From NCBI GenBank assembly GCA_002748355.1, contig PDSF01000042.1:1-64000 (forward strand): a stretch of DNA of 64,000 bases, written 5' to 3'. The stretch is from Planctomycetota bacterium (GTDB lineage Bacteria > Planctomycetota > UBA1135 > GCA-002748355). The notes below the pieces were generated by a model. That model did not search any database. It was not told the origin of the DNA and worked only from the letters and a program-made list of their open reading frames with translations. The translations under genes were made by a program, and so were the position numbers. This document shows, piece by piece, positions 41,472 to 50,292 of this stretch (the stretch's first letter is position 1; every line of letters starts with the position of its first letter).

Positions 41472-42350
41472 TCAACCCAAGAAGGCCAGCAGCGCCGGGA
41501 TCGTCCCCATCGAGATCAGGGTGCCAAAGAGGATCGCCACCGCGACTTCTTCGGCGCCCTGGTCATGGGCTTCGGCGAGAACGAAGTTCATGACGGCCGG
41601 GGGCAGGACACCGGTGACCAGGAGTATCGCCCTCTCCACTCCCTTCAGCTCCCAAAGCCAACACCAAAGAAGCCCGGCAATCAGGCCCGGCACCATGCGT
41701 AGCAGCACGGTCAATAGCGGCAGCTTCAGCGTCGTCACCCGCACCGAGCGCAGCCGGATACCGAGACCCAGCAGCATCAGCGGCACCGTCGCCTGACCCA
41801 TCAAGTCAGTGAAGTCGAGCAAGGGTTTGGGCAGTTCGAGCTGGACGACTGCGACCCCGATACCGAGCAGGGCGCCGATGACCAGGGGAGTCCGAAAGGG
41901 CCGCCAGATCTGGGCCGAGCCTGAGACGATCATCATCCCCAGGCTGTAGTGGGTCAGCGATATCGCGACGAACACGACAAGCGCGGCCTGAAGCCCCGCC
42001 TCTCCGAAGGCGAGCAAGGCCAGCGGCAGCCCGAGATTCCCGGTATTGGGAAACATCGCCGCCAGATACAGCCCTCGGCGTGGATATCTGAGAGCGCGAA
42101 AAACGATCAGGGCCGCGAGGCCGCAAACCAGGCTCGCAAAGACGACCCCGCCACCGATTTCCCACAGGCTGGCGAGTTCGAAACGCCGCGACACCAAACC
42201 ATGAAAGACCAGGGCCGGCGCCGAGACCTCGATCACGATGGTCGCGATGCTGGCTTCGTCGATGACACGTCGCCCGGCCAGGTAGTAGCCGACTCCGGCG
42301 ATACCGAAGACCGGGAGCACGATGTTCAGGAGCAATTCGAAGACGTTCAC
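41472..42350 (-). CDS. AEC (auxin efflux carrier) family transporter
   Basis: This 292-residue membrane protein of the AEC family has ten or so hydrophobic segments arranged as two repeats of five. Characteristic parts are LPVFGIAGVGYYLAGRRVI (TM1 and loop), MFPNTGNLGLPLALLAFG (family N-terminal repeat signature, with the conserved NTGNLG), LLGLGIRLRS and LPPAVMNFVLAE in the second repeat. Members export organic acids or amino acids such as malate; the substrate here is unknown. It is divergent from the VUT transporter gene (50 bp apart), and convergent with the metal efflux operon. Confidence 0.9.
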   Translation of the reverse strand: MNVFELLLNIVLPVFGIAGVGYYLAGRRVIDEASIATIVIEVSAPALVFHGLVSRRFELASLWEIGGGVVFASLVCGLAALIVFRALRYPRRGLYLAAMFPNTGNLGLPLALLAFGEAGLQAALVVFVAISLTHYSLGMMIVSGSAQIWRPFRTPLVIGALLGIGVAVVQLELPKPLLDFTDLMGQATVPLMLLGLGIRLRSVRVTTLKLPLLTVLLRMVPGLIAGLLWCWLWELKGVERAILLVTGVLPPAVMNFVLAEAHDQGAEEVAVAILFGTLISMGTIPALLAFLG

Positions 42351-42400
42351 GGGCGAGGAGCTTCGGGGATCAACAGGCAGAACGCTATGCTCCGCTTTCT

Positions 42401-43585
42401 ATGCGCCCACGCTCGCTGAATGCCTTCCTGGCCCTGACCGGACTATTCCTGGCCGCGCTGCTTACCTGCAACCTGATCGTCCAAAAGTTCTTCGCCTTCC
42501 CCTGGCCCGACTGGTTCCCGGGCCTAGGCGGCTCGATGGCGATCCTCTCGGTCGGCATCCTCCCCTACCCCCTGACCTTCTTGGTCACCGACCTGATCAG
42601 CGAGATCTACGGCCGTAAGCGCGCCAGCAAGGTGGTCTGGACCGGCCTGCTGGTCTCCGTCTTCGTCGTCGGCCTGACTCAGCTGGCGATGTGGGTGCCG
42701 GCACAGACCGGCCGCGGCTGGGTCGGCCCCTACACCGAGGCTCCTAGCGCCGAAAAGCCCCTGCTATGGCAGCAAGGCCTCAAGCTGCAGATCCACAGCT
42801 CCGACCCGAGGAGCAAGCAGCCAAAGCTTGAGCTAGAACTGCTTCCCGCCGAGGGCCAGAAGAGCATCCTCTCGGGGCCAGCCTTTGCCGCAGCACTGGA
42901 GCAGGCCAAAGACCGGAGCTGGCCAGACGCCCAAGACTGGCACTTCGCCTGGGAGAGCGAATGGGCCGGCGACCTCTCGAAAAGGACCGGCCGGGGTCGT
43001 CTACGTCTTGAGGATGTCACCGCCCACCCGCATCTGTTTTGGGAGCCAGCAGAGCGGCTCCTCACCCAGACCCAGCGCCAAACACTGCGGCTGACGCCCG
43101 TCGAAGGCGGAACCGTCAGCGCCCTCTTGCCTCGGGGCGCCAATGTCGAAATCCCCAAGTCTCCGGTCACCAGCCCGCTCTTCGCCTACGTCTTCGGCGG
43201 GACTTGGCGGGCGATCCTGGCCAGCATGATCGCCTATCTCTTCGCCCAGTACTTCGACATCCAGATCTACCACCTATGGAAGCGCCTCACCCGTGGCAAG
43301 GCGCTGTGGCTGCGCAACAACCTCTCGACCATCACCTCCCAGTTCCTCGACTCCTTCCTTGTCGTCGGCATTCTTTTTTATGGAGTCTGGCCGAACGAAG
43401 TCATTCTCAGCGCCGCCCTCTCAGCTTGGGTCTTCAAGATGCTCGTGGCGCTGACCGACACGCCCTTCCTCTACCTCGGGGTCTGGATCTTCGTGCGCTT
43501 TGATCTCGCCCCCGAGGACAGCGAATACGCCCGTATCGCTGCCCAAAGGCGAATGGCAGAGGTCGAAACAGAGCTGGATCGTTAG
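42401..43585 (+). CDS. VUT-family transporter (queuosine precursor transporter type, YhhQ-like) with large insertion
   Basis: The flanking parts match the DUF165/VUT family, whose YhhQ members import queuosine precursors: TGLFLAALLTCNLIVQKFF, YPLTFLVTDLISEIYGRKRA (residues 56-75) and, later, ASMIAYLFAQYFDIQIYHLWKRLT with LRNNLSTITSQFLDSF (residues 275-320). Typical members have about 220-240 residues. Here 394 residues arise from a soluble insertion at about 103-257 between the third membrane segment and the next, probably facing outside the bilayer; it contains no hydrophobic span. The insertion is in frame and GC-typical. No queuosine synthesis gene was seen in the window. The dGTPase gene follows after 5 bp. 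Confidence 0.85.
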   Translation: MRPRSLNAFLALTGLFLAALLTCNLIVQKFFAFPWPDWFPGLGGSMAILSVGILPYPLTFLVTDLISEIYGRKRASKVVWTGLLVSVFVVGLTQLAMWVPAQTGRGWVGPYTEAPSAEKPLLWQQGLKLQIHSSDPRSKQPKLELELLPAEGQKSILSGPAFAAALEQAKDRSWPDAQDWHFAWESEWAGDLSKRTGRGRLRLEDVTAHPHLFWEPAERLLTQTQRQTLRLTPVEGGTVSALLPRGANVEIPKSPVTSPLFAYVFGGTWRAILASMIAYLFAQYFDIQIYHLWKRLTRGKALWLRNNLSTITSQFLDSFLVVGILFYGVWPNEVILSAALSAWVFKMLVALTDTPFLYLGVWIFVRFDLAPEDSEYARIAAQRRMAEVETELDR

Positions 43586-43590
43586 GGCCC

Positions 43591-44736
43591 ATGCGTAACC
43601 GCGAAGAGCTCGAAAGCTTCGAGGAAGAGAGGATCCACCACCTGGGACTCCGGGCTCGGGAAAGCAAGGGCCGTCGCCTCGCCGAGGCCGAAGACCCTCT
43701 GCGCACCTGCTTCATGCGCGACCGCGACCGAGTGATCCACTCTTCTGCCTTCCGGCGAATGCAGCTGAAGACGCAGGTGCTGCCAGCCACACGCGGCGAC
43801 CATTTCCGCACGCGGCTGACGCACAGCCTCGAAGTCTCACAGATGGCACGCTCGACCGCCCGATCGCTTGGCCTCAACCAGGACCTCGCCGAGTGCGTCG
43901 CCCTAGCTCATGACCTCGGCCATCCGCCCTTTGGCCATATCGGTGAGCGCGTCCTCAACACCCTGATGTCCGAGCACGGGGGCTTCCGCCACAACGCCCA
44001 GGGCCTGCGCATCCTCGACAGCCTCGAACAGCGTTTTCCGTCACAACACCTCGGCCTCAACCTCTCCTGGGAGACAAGGGTCTGCCTGTTGAAAAAGCAG
44101 GTTCCAGAGGGGTTTCCGGTCAGCAGCGACCTTCCCAAGCAAACCCTGCCTTATCTCGAAGGGCAGATCGTCGACCTCTGTGACCGTGCGGCCTACGTCT
44201 GCCACGACTTCGACGACGCCCTACGCTCGGAGCTGGTCGGCTGGGACGCCTTCGAAGATCTCGAACTCGTCGCCCAAGCCCGCGAACTGGCCCGCGAACA
44301 ACTGCGCGCCCAAGGTGAAAGCCACCCGAGCCCCCGCCTGCTACGACGCCGAAGCGTAGGCGCCATGGTCAGCCTCTTGGTACAAGACCTCGCCTTGGAA
44401 ACCGACAGCGCCATGCAAGATCACAGCCTCCGGCAAGCGGAGCAGATACGCAAACGAGACAAATACCTGGCCAGACATAGCAAGACGATGGCAGCCAAAC
44501 TGCGTAGCCTTTTTCTTCGATTGAATGAGAGCTTCTACAAGCACCCCGAAGTACTCGAATCGATTTCTTCGATGACCGAGCGGATGAAGGGCATCTTTGC
44601 TGAGCTCATGGCCTACCCGGAGCGAATGAGCGAGCGCTACCAGAAGCGGATCGAAGAAGAAGGCCTACAGCGCACGGTTTGTGACTACGTGTCGGGCATG
44701 TCGGACAGGTACGTCGAACGCTTCGGTCAAGCATGA
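43591..44736 (+). CDS. dgt: Deoxyguanosinetriphosphate triphosphohydrolase-like protein (HD domain)
   Basis: This 381-residue member of the dGTPase HD superfamily hydrolyses dNTPs to nucleoside and triphosphate. N-terminal RDRDRVIHSSAFRRMQLKTQV is followed by the HD metal site: H78 in RLTHSLEVSQ, H107-D108 in ALAHDLGHPPFGH, with H111 and H116. A distal aspartate lies in IVDLCDRAAYVCHDFDDAL (about 190-210). Length and motif spacing fit the type used outside enterobacteria. It is probably co-transcribed with the VUT transporter, 5 bp upstream. Confidence 0.94.
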   Translation: MRNREELESFEEERIHHLGLRARESKGRRLAEAEDPLRTCFMRDRDRVIHSSAFRRMQLKTQVLPATRGDHFRTRLTHSLEVSQMARSTARSLGLNQDLAECVALAHDLGHPPFGHIGERVLNTLMSEHGGFRHNAQGLRILDSLEQRFPSQHLGLNLSWETRVCLLKKQVPEGFPVSSDLPKQTLPYLEGQIVDLCDRAAYVCHDFDDALRSELVGWDAFEDLELVAQARELAREQLRAQGESHPSPRLLRRRSVGAMVSLLVQDLALETDSAMQDHSLRQAEQIRKRDKYLARHSKTMAAKLRSLFLRLNESFYKHPEVLESISSMTERMKGIFAELMAYPERMSERYQKRIEEEGLQRTVCDYVSGMSDRYVERFGQA

Positions 44737-44895
44737 GAGCGGTCGCTCTCACCAAAGTAAGCATTTGACGACAATTGCAGTTGCTTCCCTCCTAGCCCGT
44801 TCTACTAGCAAGACCCCGGCACAGCGACCCCTCCTCCTGATCTCACTGTGGATAGGGCACCTTCCCTGCCGAAGTAGGACCAGGAACTGCGCAAG

Positions 44896-46035
44896 ATGTC
44901 CCTGCAAGAACACGCTCAACACTCTCCGACGCCCGTCGCATTTGCCCCGACCCGGCAGGGGCTTCAATGGCTGGAAAGCATCCCCGGCTTCGTCGGACTC
45001 TGGCGTGTCGGCGCCCCACTTGAGGCCGACGCCCAGGCTGTTGAGCCTGATCGCTTTTTCCTGGTCGCCACCCGAAAGATCCGCGGACCCGACCGCCTGC
45101 GTATCGAGGCGCGGCTCGCCGCACATATGGAGACTCGGCTGCTCCGTCTGCGCACCACGACACCGGGAAACATGGCCCACCCCCCGGAACTCTGCTGCCG
45201 AGAAGCCTGGGACCTTGGACTTGAGGCCGAACTCATCGCTGGTGATGACAAGCCCCGTGAAAAGCTGTCAGATCTGGCACTCGGCACGCCCCAGCCACGA
45301 GCCGCGCAGGAACTCTTCCGCAGCACTCTTGAGCTAGCCCTGCGCTGCTATCCGGAGCCCTACATGTTTCGGAGCGCGGTCTTGCGCGGTAGCCCGGTGG
45401 GCTTCCCCGATTTTGTCGATCCCCAAATCGAAACCCGGCGAGTCTTCGCCGAGATGGTCCGCAGCCTGGGTGATGCCTGGCTCCTCCTGCTCGGCCGCTA
45501 TACGACCAGGCGCGTCAACCGCAGCCAACGCCTGAGCGAGCACTTTCAGTCACGTCCGCTGCTCCGCCACCTCCTCGACTGGGCCTACTCCAAGCGCCCG
45601 CTCGATGTCGCGATGCCCGAATCGGCCCGAGCCACCTGGCAGGAGCTTCGCTCCCTGCTCCTCGACGGCTTCGCCACCAGCACCCAGCAGCTCAAGCGCA
45701 AGCCCTGCAAGCACTCGGAGCTACCAGACGAGATCGCAGCTCAGCGCCGGGGGATCTTCGGTCGCTTCAGCGGTCGCCGTGAGGCCCCGAGTTCTCTAGC
45801 CACCCGCATCGATGCCCTCCTGCTCCAGCTCATCCTGGCGATACGGCCAGATGGCAGCGCAGACCTTGAGCTGCTCAACGCCGCGATCCTGCGTATGCGT
45901 AAGGCCGAAGGCCCGACCATGGCCCACCCCACCTGGGAAAAGCTCCGCCGGGAAGCTCTCTGCCTACGCCGCTATGCGCCAGACCAAGTCCCCTTGCAGG
46001 TCGGGTCGTCGAGCCATTTGAGAGCGGAAACCTGA
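44896..46035 (+). CDS. Hypothetical protein, 379 residues
   Basis: No family was recognised. The protein is soluble, Arg/Leu-rich and without signal peptide. Segments of note are VEPDRFFLVATRKIRGPDRLRIEARL (about 48-73), ELALRCYPEPYMFRSAVLRGSPVGFPDFVDPQ (about 145-176) and a helical C-terminal third. AGGAA lies about 9 nt before ATG 44896. The codon usage looks like that of neighbouring genes. It follows dgt by 159 bp on the same strand and converges with the adenosine deaminase gene. Coding is likely from length and composition; function is unknown. Confidence 0.7.
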   Translation: MSLQEHAQHSPTPVAFAPTRQGLQWLESIPGFVGLWRVGAPLEADAQAVEPDRFFLVATRKIRGPDRLRIEARLAAHMETRLLRLRTTTPGNMAHPPELCCREAWDLGLEAELIAGDDKPREKLSDLALGTPQPRAAQELFRSTLELALRCYPEPYMFRSAVLRGSPVGFPDFVDPQIETRRVFAEMVRSLGDAWLLLLGRYTTRRVNRSQRLSEHFQSRPLLRHLLDWAYSKRPLDVAMPESARATWQELRSLLLDGFATSTQQLKRKPCKHSELPDEIAAQRRGIFGRFSGRREAPSSLATRIDALLLQLILAIRPDGSADLELLNAAILRMRKAEGPTMAHPTWEKLRREALCLRRYAPDQVPLQVGSSSHLRAET

Positions 46036-46126
46036 ACGAAAACCCCAGGCGCTGACCTGAGGCTGCAGCCACGGTCGCCCTGCAGTAGCCCCGCGGCTGC
46101 AACTCTGGGAGGGGCAGCCTTCCCGC

Positions 46127-47395
46127 TCAGACCGGGTGATCGGTAGAAACCCCAAACTCTGCCATCACCGCATCGATGCGATCGATGACCTGGCGCACGT
46201 ACGCTCGCTTCTCCAGATAGGGCCCGGGAAAGAAGCTGCGCTTGAAGCCGTAGACGAGTTGGTTCTTCAGCTCGCGCGGCTGGAGCCCAAAAACCGTGAC
46301 CGCCTTCCATATTTCATCGCTCACCGTGGTATTGGAGACCAGACGGTTATCGGTGCAGAAGGTGGTCGAGAGCCGGGCCTTGCGCATTTTCGCGTAGGGG
46401 TGCTTGCGCAGATCCTCACGAAACTCGGGCAGGGTCTGCTGGTTGGAGGTCAGACAGACCTCAAGGGTGATCCGCCGATCAGCGACATAGCGCGCTAGAG
46501 CATCGATATAGCCCTGCTTGTCACGAATACTCGGGTCCTGGATGCGGCGCCCAGAAAAGAGCCAGGTGCCATGGCCGATGCGATCGGCGTGGCAGTGGGT
46601 AATCGCTTGGAAGATCGACTCCGGACCATAGTCCTCCCCCGCGTGCACCGTCTTGCCGAGGAAGGCGCGATGCGCGATTTGATAAGCCGGAGCATGGGAC
46701 TCCGCCGGATAGCCGCGCTCCTGGCCTGCGAGGTCGATGCCCACGATGGGCAAGCCTTGGTCCCGCGCCTGCACGGTGGCCTTCGCCAGCTCCTGGGACG
46801 CCAGGGAAAAGATCTCCTCATCGCCGGTGAGCGGTAGGGCGCGAAAATAGGCCCGGTAATGCTCACTGAAGTGCTCGTTAAAAAAGCGCATCGCACAGAC
46901 GATGATGCCGGAGCGCAGCGGCGGCATTTCACCTTTCCGCACCTTCGCCCGCGAGTTGATGCGGCGCTCGGCACGCCGCAGCCCCTTGGCCACCGCGGCC
47001 ATGACCTCGCCCAGCCCAAAGCCATCCCGCACGTGCAGCTGCGGCGCGAAGCGCAGCTCGAGGTAGCAGCAGTTCTCGGCAGCGGCGTCTTCGGCCAGCT
47101 CGAAGGCAGCTCGCTCCAAGGCCTCGGGATCGGAGAGGCAGGCCACGGTGTATTCAAAACCCTTCAGGTATTCGGGCAGGTTTTCATAGGCCTGCTTGAA
47201 GACCAAGCGCTTGAGCCCCGAGGGGCTGGTCGAGGGCAGCTTGACCTTGCGCTCCCGCGCCAGCTCGATCAGAGTCTCGAGACGCAAGCTCCCATCGAGG
47301 TGGACATGGAGATCGCTCTTGGGGAGCGCGGCCACCAGCTCGCGAGACAGAGTCGGATCGTGCTTAGGGCGAGAAGAAGATGGGCTCGTGCTCAA
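46127..47395 (-). CDS. add: Adenosine deaminase family protein
   Basis: This metal-dependent amidohydrolase deaminates adenosine (or a related purine) to inosine. The zinc ligand motif KSDLHVHLDGSLR is near the N-terminus. Later come HAGEDYGPES (family HAGE motif), RIGHGTWLF and CLTSNQQTL, with the C-terminal TTFCTDNRLVSNTTV carrying the catalytic aspartate region. From the TTG at 47395 (GGGGGA just upstream) it has 422 residues. A GTG at 47452 or ATGs at 47572/47578 are in frame but would add non-family sequence and, for the ATGs, overlap the divergent kinase gene. It is longer than the usual bacterial Add of about 340 residues. Confidence 0.88.
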   Translation of the reverse strand: MSTSPSSSRPKHDPTLSRELVAALPKSDLHVHLDGSLRLETLIELARERKVKLPSTSPSGLKRLVFKQAYENLPEYLKGFEYTVACLSDPEALERAAFELAEDAAAENCCYLELRFAPQLHVRDGFGLGEVMAAVAKGLRRAERRINSRAKVRKGEMPPLRSGIIVCAMRFFNEHFSEHYRAYFRALPLTGDEEIFSLASQELAKATVQARDQGLPIVGIDLAGQERGYPAESHAPAYQIAHRAFLGKTVHAGEDYGPESIFQAITHCHADRIGHGTWLFSGRRIQDPSIRDKQGYIDALARYVADRRITLEVCLTSNQQTLPEFREDLRKHPYAKMRKARLSTTFCTDNRLVSNTTVSDEIWKAVTVFGLQPRELKNQLVYGFKRSFFPGPYLEKRAYVRQVIDRIDAVMAEFGVSTDHPV

Positions 47396-47546
47396 GGGAT
47401 CCCCCGGTGCCTGTGGGTTATCGTCGAAAGCCGCAGCACCGGAGACGAACACAGGTGCCGCAAAGCAGCGGAAGTCTAACAGGACGCCGATAAAGTCGCG
47501 CGGCAGCAAAGCACCGTCTTGCTTCGCCCCGGAGGCGAGGGGCAAG

Positions 47547-48290
47547 ATGCCCGGGATGCCCCGTATTCGCATCCACATCAGCCCCGACTCCCCACTTCGG
47601 GACAGCTGCCAAGGGCTCGACTTCGACCAGCTCTGGGCTCGCTTCAGTGGCGAAAGCGTCCGCTCTCGCCGTCGGCGCCAAGTCCTGCGCTGCGAGTTCG
47701 ACGGCCAAGTGCTCTTCGCCAAGCGCTTCATCTCGGTCCAACCCAAGAACTGGTTGCGCCTGCGCTTCTCACAGCAGCCCCGGGCCCAGAGTCAGGCAGG
47801 ACGCGAAGCAGCGATCTGCCAGCTCTTACAGCGCATGGGCTTTTATCCGCCCAAACTCTCGCTCTGGGCCGAAGAACTGGGTCCATGGCGAGAGCAGCGT
47901 TCGCTGCTGGTCTGCAAGGAGCACGCCGGGCCGCCGCTCTGCGACAAGAGCAAGCTGCTGAGCGACGACGCCTATTTGCTGGCCATCGCCAGCAAACTGG
48001 GGGCCATCGAGGCAGCAGGGATTCACCTCCCAGACCTGGGCACTGACCATGTCTTCCTGCTTCCAGAAGGCAAGATCGGTCTTCTAGACTTCACCAATGC
48101 TCGCAGTGCTCCACGCCCATCGGCCCGGGAAGTAGCGCGAGCGATTCTGCGCTTCTTCCTCTCTCCCCGCGCCGAACTCATGCTCGCACGCGGAGTGCAA
48201 CAGGCTTGGGCCGAGCAGTACTGCCAGGCCGCACACCGAGAGGATGCTCTAAGCAAGTGGAAGACCCTGGCCAAGGAACGCCTCAGATGA
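47547..48290 (+). CDS. Lipopolysaccharide/Kdo-kinase-like (WaaP/InaA-type) protein
   Basis: This 247-residue protein resembles the small kinases that phosphorylate lipopolysaccharide heptose or Kdo. A beta-lobe lysine lies in FDGQVLFAKRF (about residue 57-61), a helix follows (REAAICQLLQRMGFYPPKLSLW), then a hinge (SLLVCKEHAG) and a catalytic/metal region reading IEAAGIHLPDLGTDHVFLL and KIGLLDFTNAR (the DF dyad). The ATG at 47547 has GAGG about 6 nt upstream; an ATG at 47556 is also possible. The methyltransferase gene overlaps the stop by ATGA. Substrate is inferred from family resemblance only. Confidence 0.75.
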   Translation: MPGMPRIRIHISPDSPLRDSCQGLDFDQLWARFSGESVRSRRRRQVLRCEFDGQVLFAKRFISVQPKNWLRLRFSQQPRAQSQAGREAAICQLLQRMGFYPPKLSLWAEELGPWREQRSLLVCKEHAGPPLCDKSKLLSDDAYLLAIASKLGAIEAAGIHLPDLGTDHVFLLPEGKIGLLDFTNARSAPRPSAREVARAILRFFLSPRAELMLARGVQQAWAEQYCQAAHREDALSKWKTLAKERLR

Positions 48291-48919
48291 TGCAAAGCGA
48301 CAGCAGCTGGCGCTATCAGGCGCCAGAACAGGCACAGCGCTATGGGCAACGCAAGCAAAAGCGCATGCAACGCGAAGCAGCACTTCTGTGCCGAATCCTT
48401 ACCGGACTGTCCCTGGAAGGCTCGCTGCTAGACGTGCCATGCGGCACCGGACGCCTAGCCGAAGCCCTAGCAATACCAACCGAACAATATCTCGGCTGCG
48501 ACGCAGCACTCGGCATGCTCGGAGAAGCACGCGGCCGCGGATTAAAGGTCGTTCAAGGGCGCCTGCCCGACCTACCCTTCGCCGACCGCAGTGTCCCCAA
48601 CGTGATCTGCTTCCGCTTGCTCCACCACGTACCAACCCGCGAGCAAGAGAGCTTCCTCTACGAACTCGCACGCATCACCGGGCGATACCTGCTGGTCACC
48701 GGCTTCCATCCGTTCAGCGCCCACGAATGGCAGCGGCGCCTACGCCTAGCCCTGCGTCGTAAGCCCAGAGGACGCTTCACCACCGAACCCCGCTGGGTAG
48801 CGGAGCTGCTCGCGACCCAAGGCTTGCAACAGCTCCGAGTACAACGCGAAGGCTTTTTTCGTGATCTCTGGCTAGGCCTCTACGAGCGCCAGCAAAGCCG
48901 GAGGAGAGAAAGGCCCTAG
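48287..48919 (+). CDS. Class I SAM-dependent methyltransferase
   Basis: This 210-residue methyltransferase has the SAM-binding motif I LLDVPCGTGRLAEAL (about residue 50), an acidic motif II region (YLGCDAALGML), motif III-like GRLPDLPFADRSVPNVIC and the post-motif RLLHHVPTREQESFL. The start is set by the ATGA overlap with the upstream kinase-like gene (48287-48290); an upstream in-frame start at 48206 lies inside that gene. Target unknown; pairing with a WaaP-like kinase suggests a cell-surface glycan or lipid. Confidence 0.85.
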   Translation: MMQSDSSWRYQAPEQAQRYGQRKQKRMQREAALLCRILTGLSLEGSLLDVPCGTGRLAEALAIPTEQYLGCDAALGMLGEARGRGLKVVQGRLPDLPFADRSVPNVICFRLLHHVPTREQESFLYELARITGRYLLVTGFHPFSAHEWQRRLRLALRRKPRGRFTTEPRWVAELLATQGLQQLRVQREGFFRDLWLGLYERQQSRRRERP

Positions 48920-48933
48920 GCCTTCTCCAGGGC

Positions 48934-49272
48934 TCAGCTACCGCGCAGCATCACCAGGAGCATTTTGCAGGGCTCCGGAGCATGAACTGCATGCGGCACG
49001 TCCTTCGGCATCAGCACCACTTGCCCGGCCTGCAAGGGATAGGGCTTCCCGGCAATCGTGATATCGATGCGGCCTTCCACGCACTGCACCAAGGCGTCAA
49101 AAGGAGCCGAGTGCTCGCTCAGCGCCTGCTCGGTATCGAAGGCAAACAGCGTGACTGTCCCAGCATCGTTTTTCGCCAGGACGCGGCTGACGATCGACCC
49201 TTCAGTGGGCGTAACCAAGGACCTCAGATCCTGTACTTCGGACGGAGACAAACGGCTTTTATCTTGACTCAT
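48934..49272 (-). CDS. Small cupin-domain protein
   Basis: This 112-residue single-domain cupin has the beta-barrel pattern SEHSAPFDALVQCVEGRIDITIAG (cupin motif 1, H present) and LQAGQVVLMPKDVPHAVHAPEPCKMLLVML (motif 2, with P-x-H). It starts MSQDKSRLSPSEVQDL at ATG 49272; a further in-frame ATG at 49314 has no better support. Such proteins are often sensors or small-molecule binders. Function unknown. It stands alone between convergent and same-strand genes, with a 121-bp gap to the next upstream gene. Confidence 0.8.
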   Translation of the reverse strand: MSQDKSRLSPSEVQDLRSLVTPTEGSIVSRVLAKNDAGTVTLFAFDTEQALSEHSAPFDALVQCVEGRIDITIAGKPYPLQAGQVVLMPKDVPHAVHAPEPCKMLLVMLRGS

Positions 49273-49393
49273 GCTGGCACCATGCCGGCCAGAGGTAGCC
49301 GATACCAGCAGCAAAGCAAGCGATTCGCAAAAGGAGCCTCGATATCGGGTCGGATTATCTCCGCGGCCGCTGAGCCAGCTATTGAATAGCCCT

Positions 49394-50290
49394 CTATCCC
49401 CCGATCTTGATACGCCCGACCTTGATGCCTCGCCGAGCCCTTTCCTCGATCATTTCGATGGTCTCGGAACGCTGCCGGTAGACATCGCGCCCTAATCCAT
49501 GCCGATCCTTCAGCGCGGTTTCTATACGGTCGATGTCCACTGTTTGACCGACCAGGTAAAGCCCACGAAGTGCCCGCCAGACCTGCCCGACACCGGGCAA
49601 GAGCACCGCGAGTTTCTGCCCCTTCTCCACCTCACTCCCGCTCTTCAGCATGCTGGCGACGTAGCCCGTAATCGGGGCGAAGACCTTCTTGCGCTCTTTC
49701 CCAGCGATCTCAATGAAGGCAAGCTGACCACTGCGATTGATACGCACGTCTTTCTCTAAACCAGCAATCAAACGCCCCGAATACGGCGAGACAACGACAC
49801 GGGGTTCAAGGCTGCGTAACAAGATCTCGCGCCCCTCCATGCGCTCCCATGCCGCAAGGGACTCTGCCGCCAATCTCTGCACCAACTCATCCTCGTCGGC
49901 CAGCATCCGGTGGAGCGCGGGAAGGTATCCGTCGTCCCAAGCGGCTTCCCCCATCGCCCGTGCAACGGCTCGGCGAACCAGAGGGTTCTGGTGTTGCGCA
50001 TTCGCAGGCAGCAAGGCACAGAGTTCAACAAAAGCTCGCTCACCATTGCGCGAACGCCGCGCCAGCTGCTCGATGGCCTTGGCCCCAAAGCTCAGTCGAT
50101 CCAGGTCCACGCTCGCGCTCTCCGGAGGTGCCGAGAGCCCAGCCATTCGCTCGCGGACGTCCTGGGGCGTCAGGTTCCTACCCGAAATGAGCATCGGCCA
50201 GAAGAAGAGAGCTCCGCCCAAAACCGCAACGGCAACAGGAACCAAAACGGTCCAATAAGGCCCGCGCACAGCTGCTTCTGCAGTAGCCAT
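49394..50290 (-). CDS. Membrane-anchored protein with HEAT-like repeats and a barrel-sandwich (lipoyl/HlyD-like) domain
   Basis: This 298-residue protein starts at ATG 50290, two bases after the DUF420 stop; upstream in-frame sequence is a shadow of that gene. One transmembrane segment (about 12-31, LVPVAVAVLGGALFFWPMLI) is followed by HEAT-like helices (about 65-150: GAKAIEQLARRS, LVRRAVARAMGEAAW, LVQRLAAESLAAW). Then comes a barrel-sandwich-like segment (about 165-232) with VVVSPYSGRLIAG and a lipoyl/biotinyl-like half (VFAPITGYVASMLKSGSEVEKGQKLAVLLPG). No biotinyl or lipoyl lysine motif (MKM or DKA) is evident. Last gene of the SCO/DUF420/ABC operon. Probable envelope adaptor in cytochrome oxidase assembly; inferred from context. 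Confidence 0.75.
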   Translation of the reverse strand: MATAEAAVRGPYWTVLVPVAVAVLGGALFFWPMLISGRNLTPQDVRERMAGLSAPPESASVDLDRLSFGAKAIEQLARRSRNGERAFVELCALLPANAQHQNPLVRRAVARAMGEAAWDDGYLPALHRMLADEDELVQRLAAESLAAWERMEGREILLRSLEPRVVVSPYSGRLIAGLEKDVRINRSGQLAFIEIAGKERKKVFAPITGYVASMLKSGSEVEKGQKLAVLLPGVGQVWRALRGLYLVGQTVDIDRIETALKDRHGLGRDVYRQRSETIEMIEERARRGIKVGRIKIGG

Positions 50291-50292
50291 TC

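Noticed and set aside
47396..47746. N-terminal extension of the adenosine deaminase frame
   Set aside because: The extra residues are Arg/Ser-rich and overlap the divergent kinase gene. Family homology begins just after TTG 47395.
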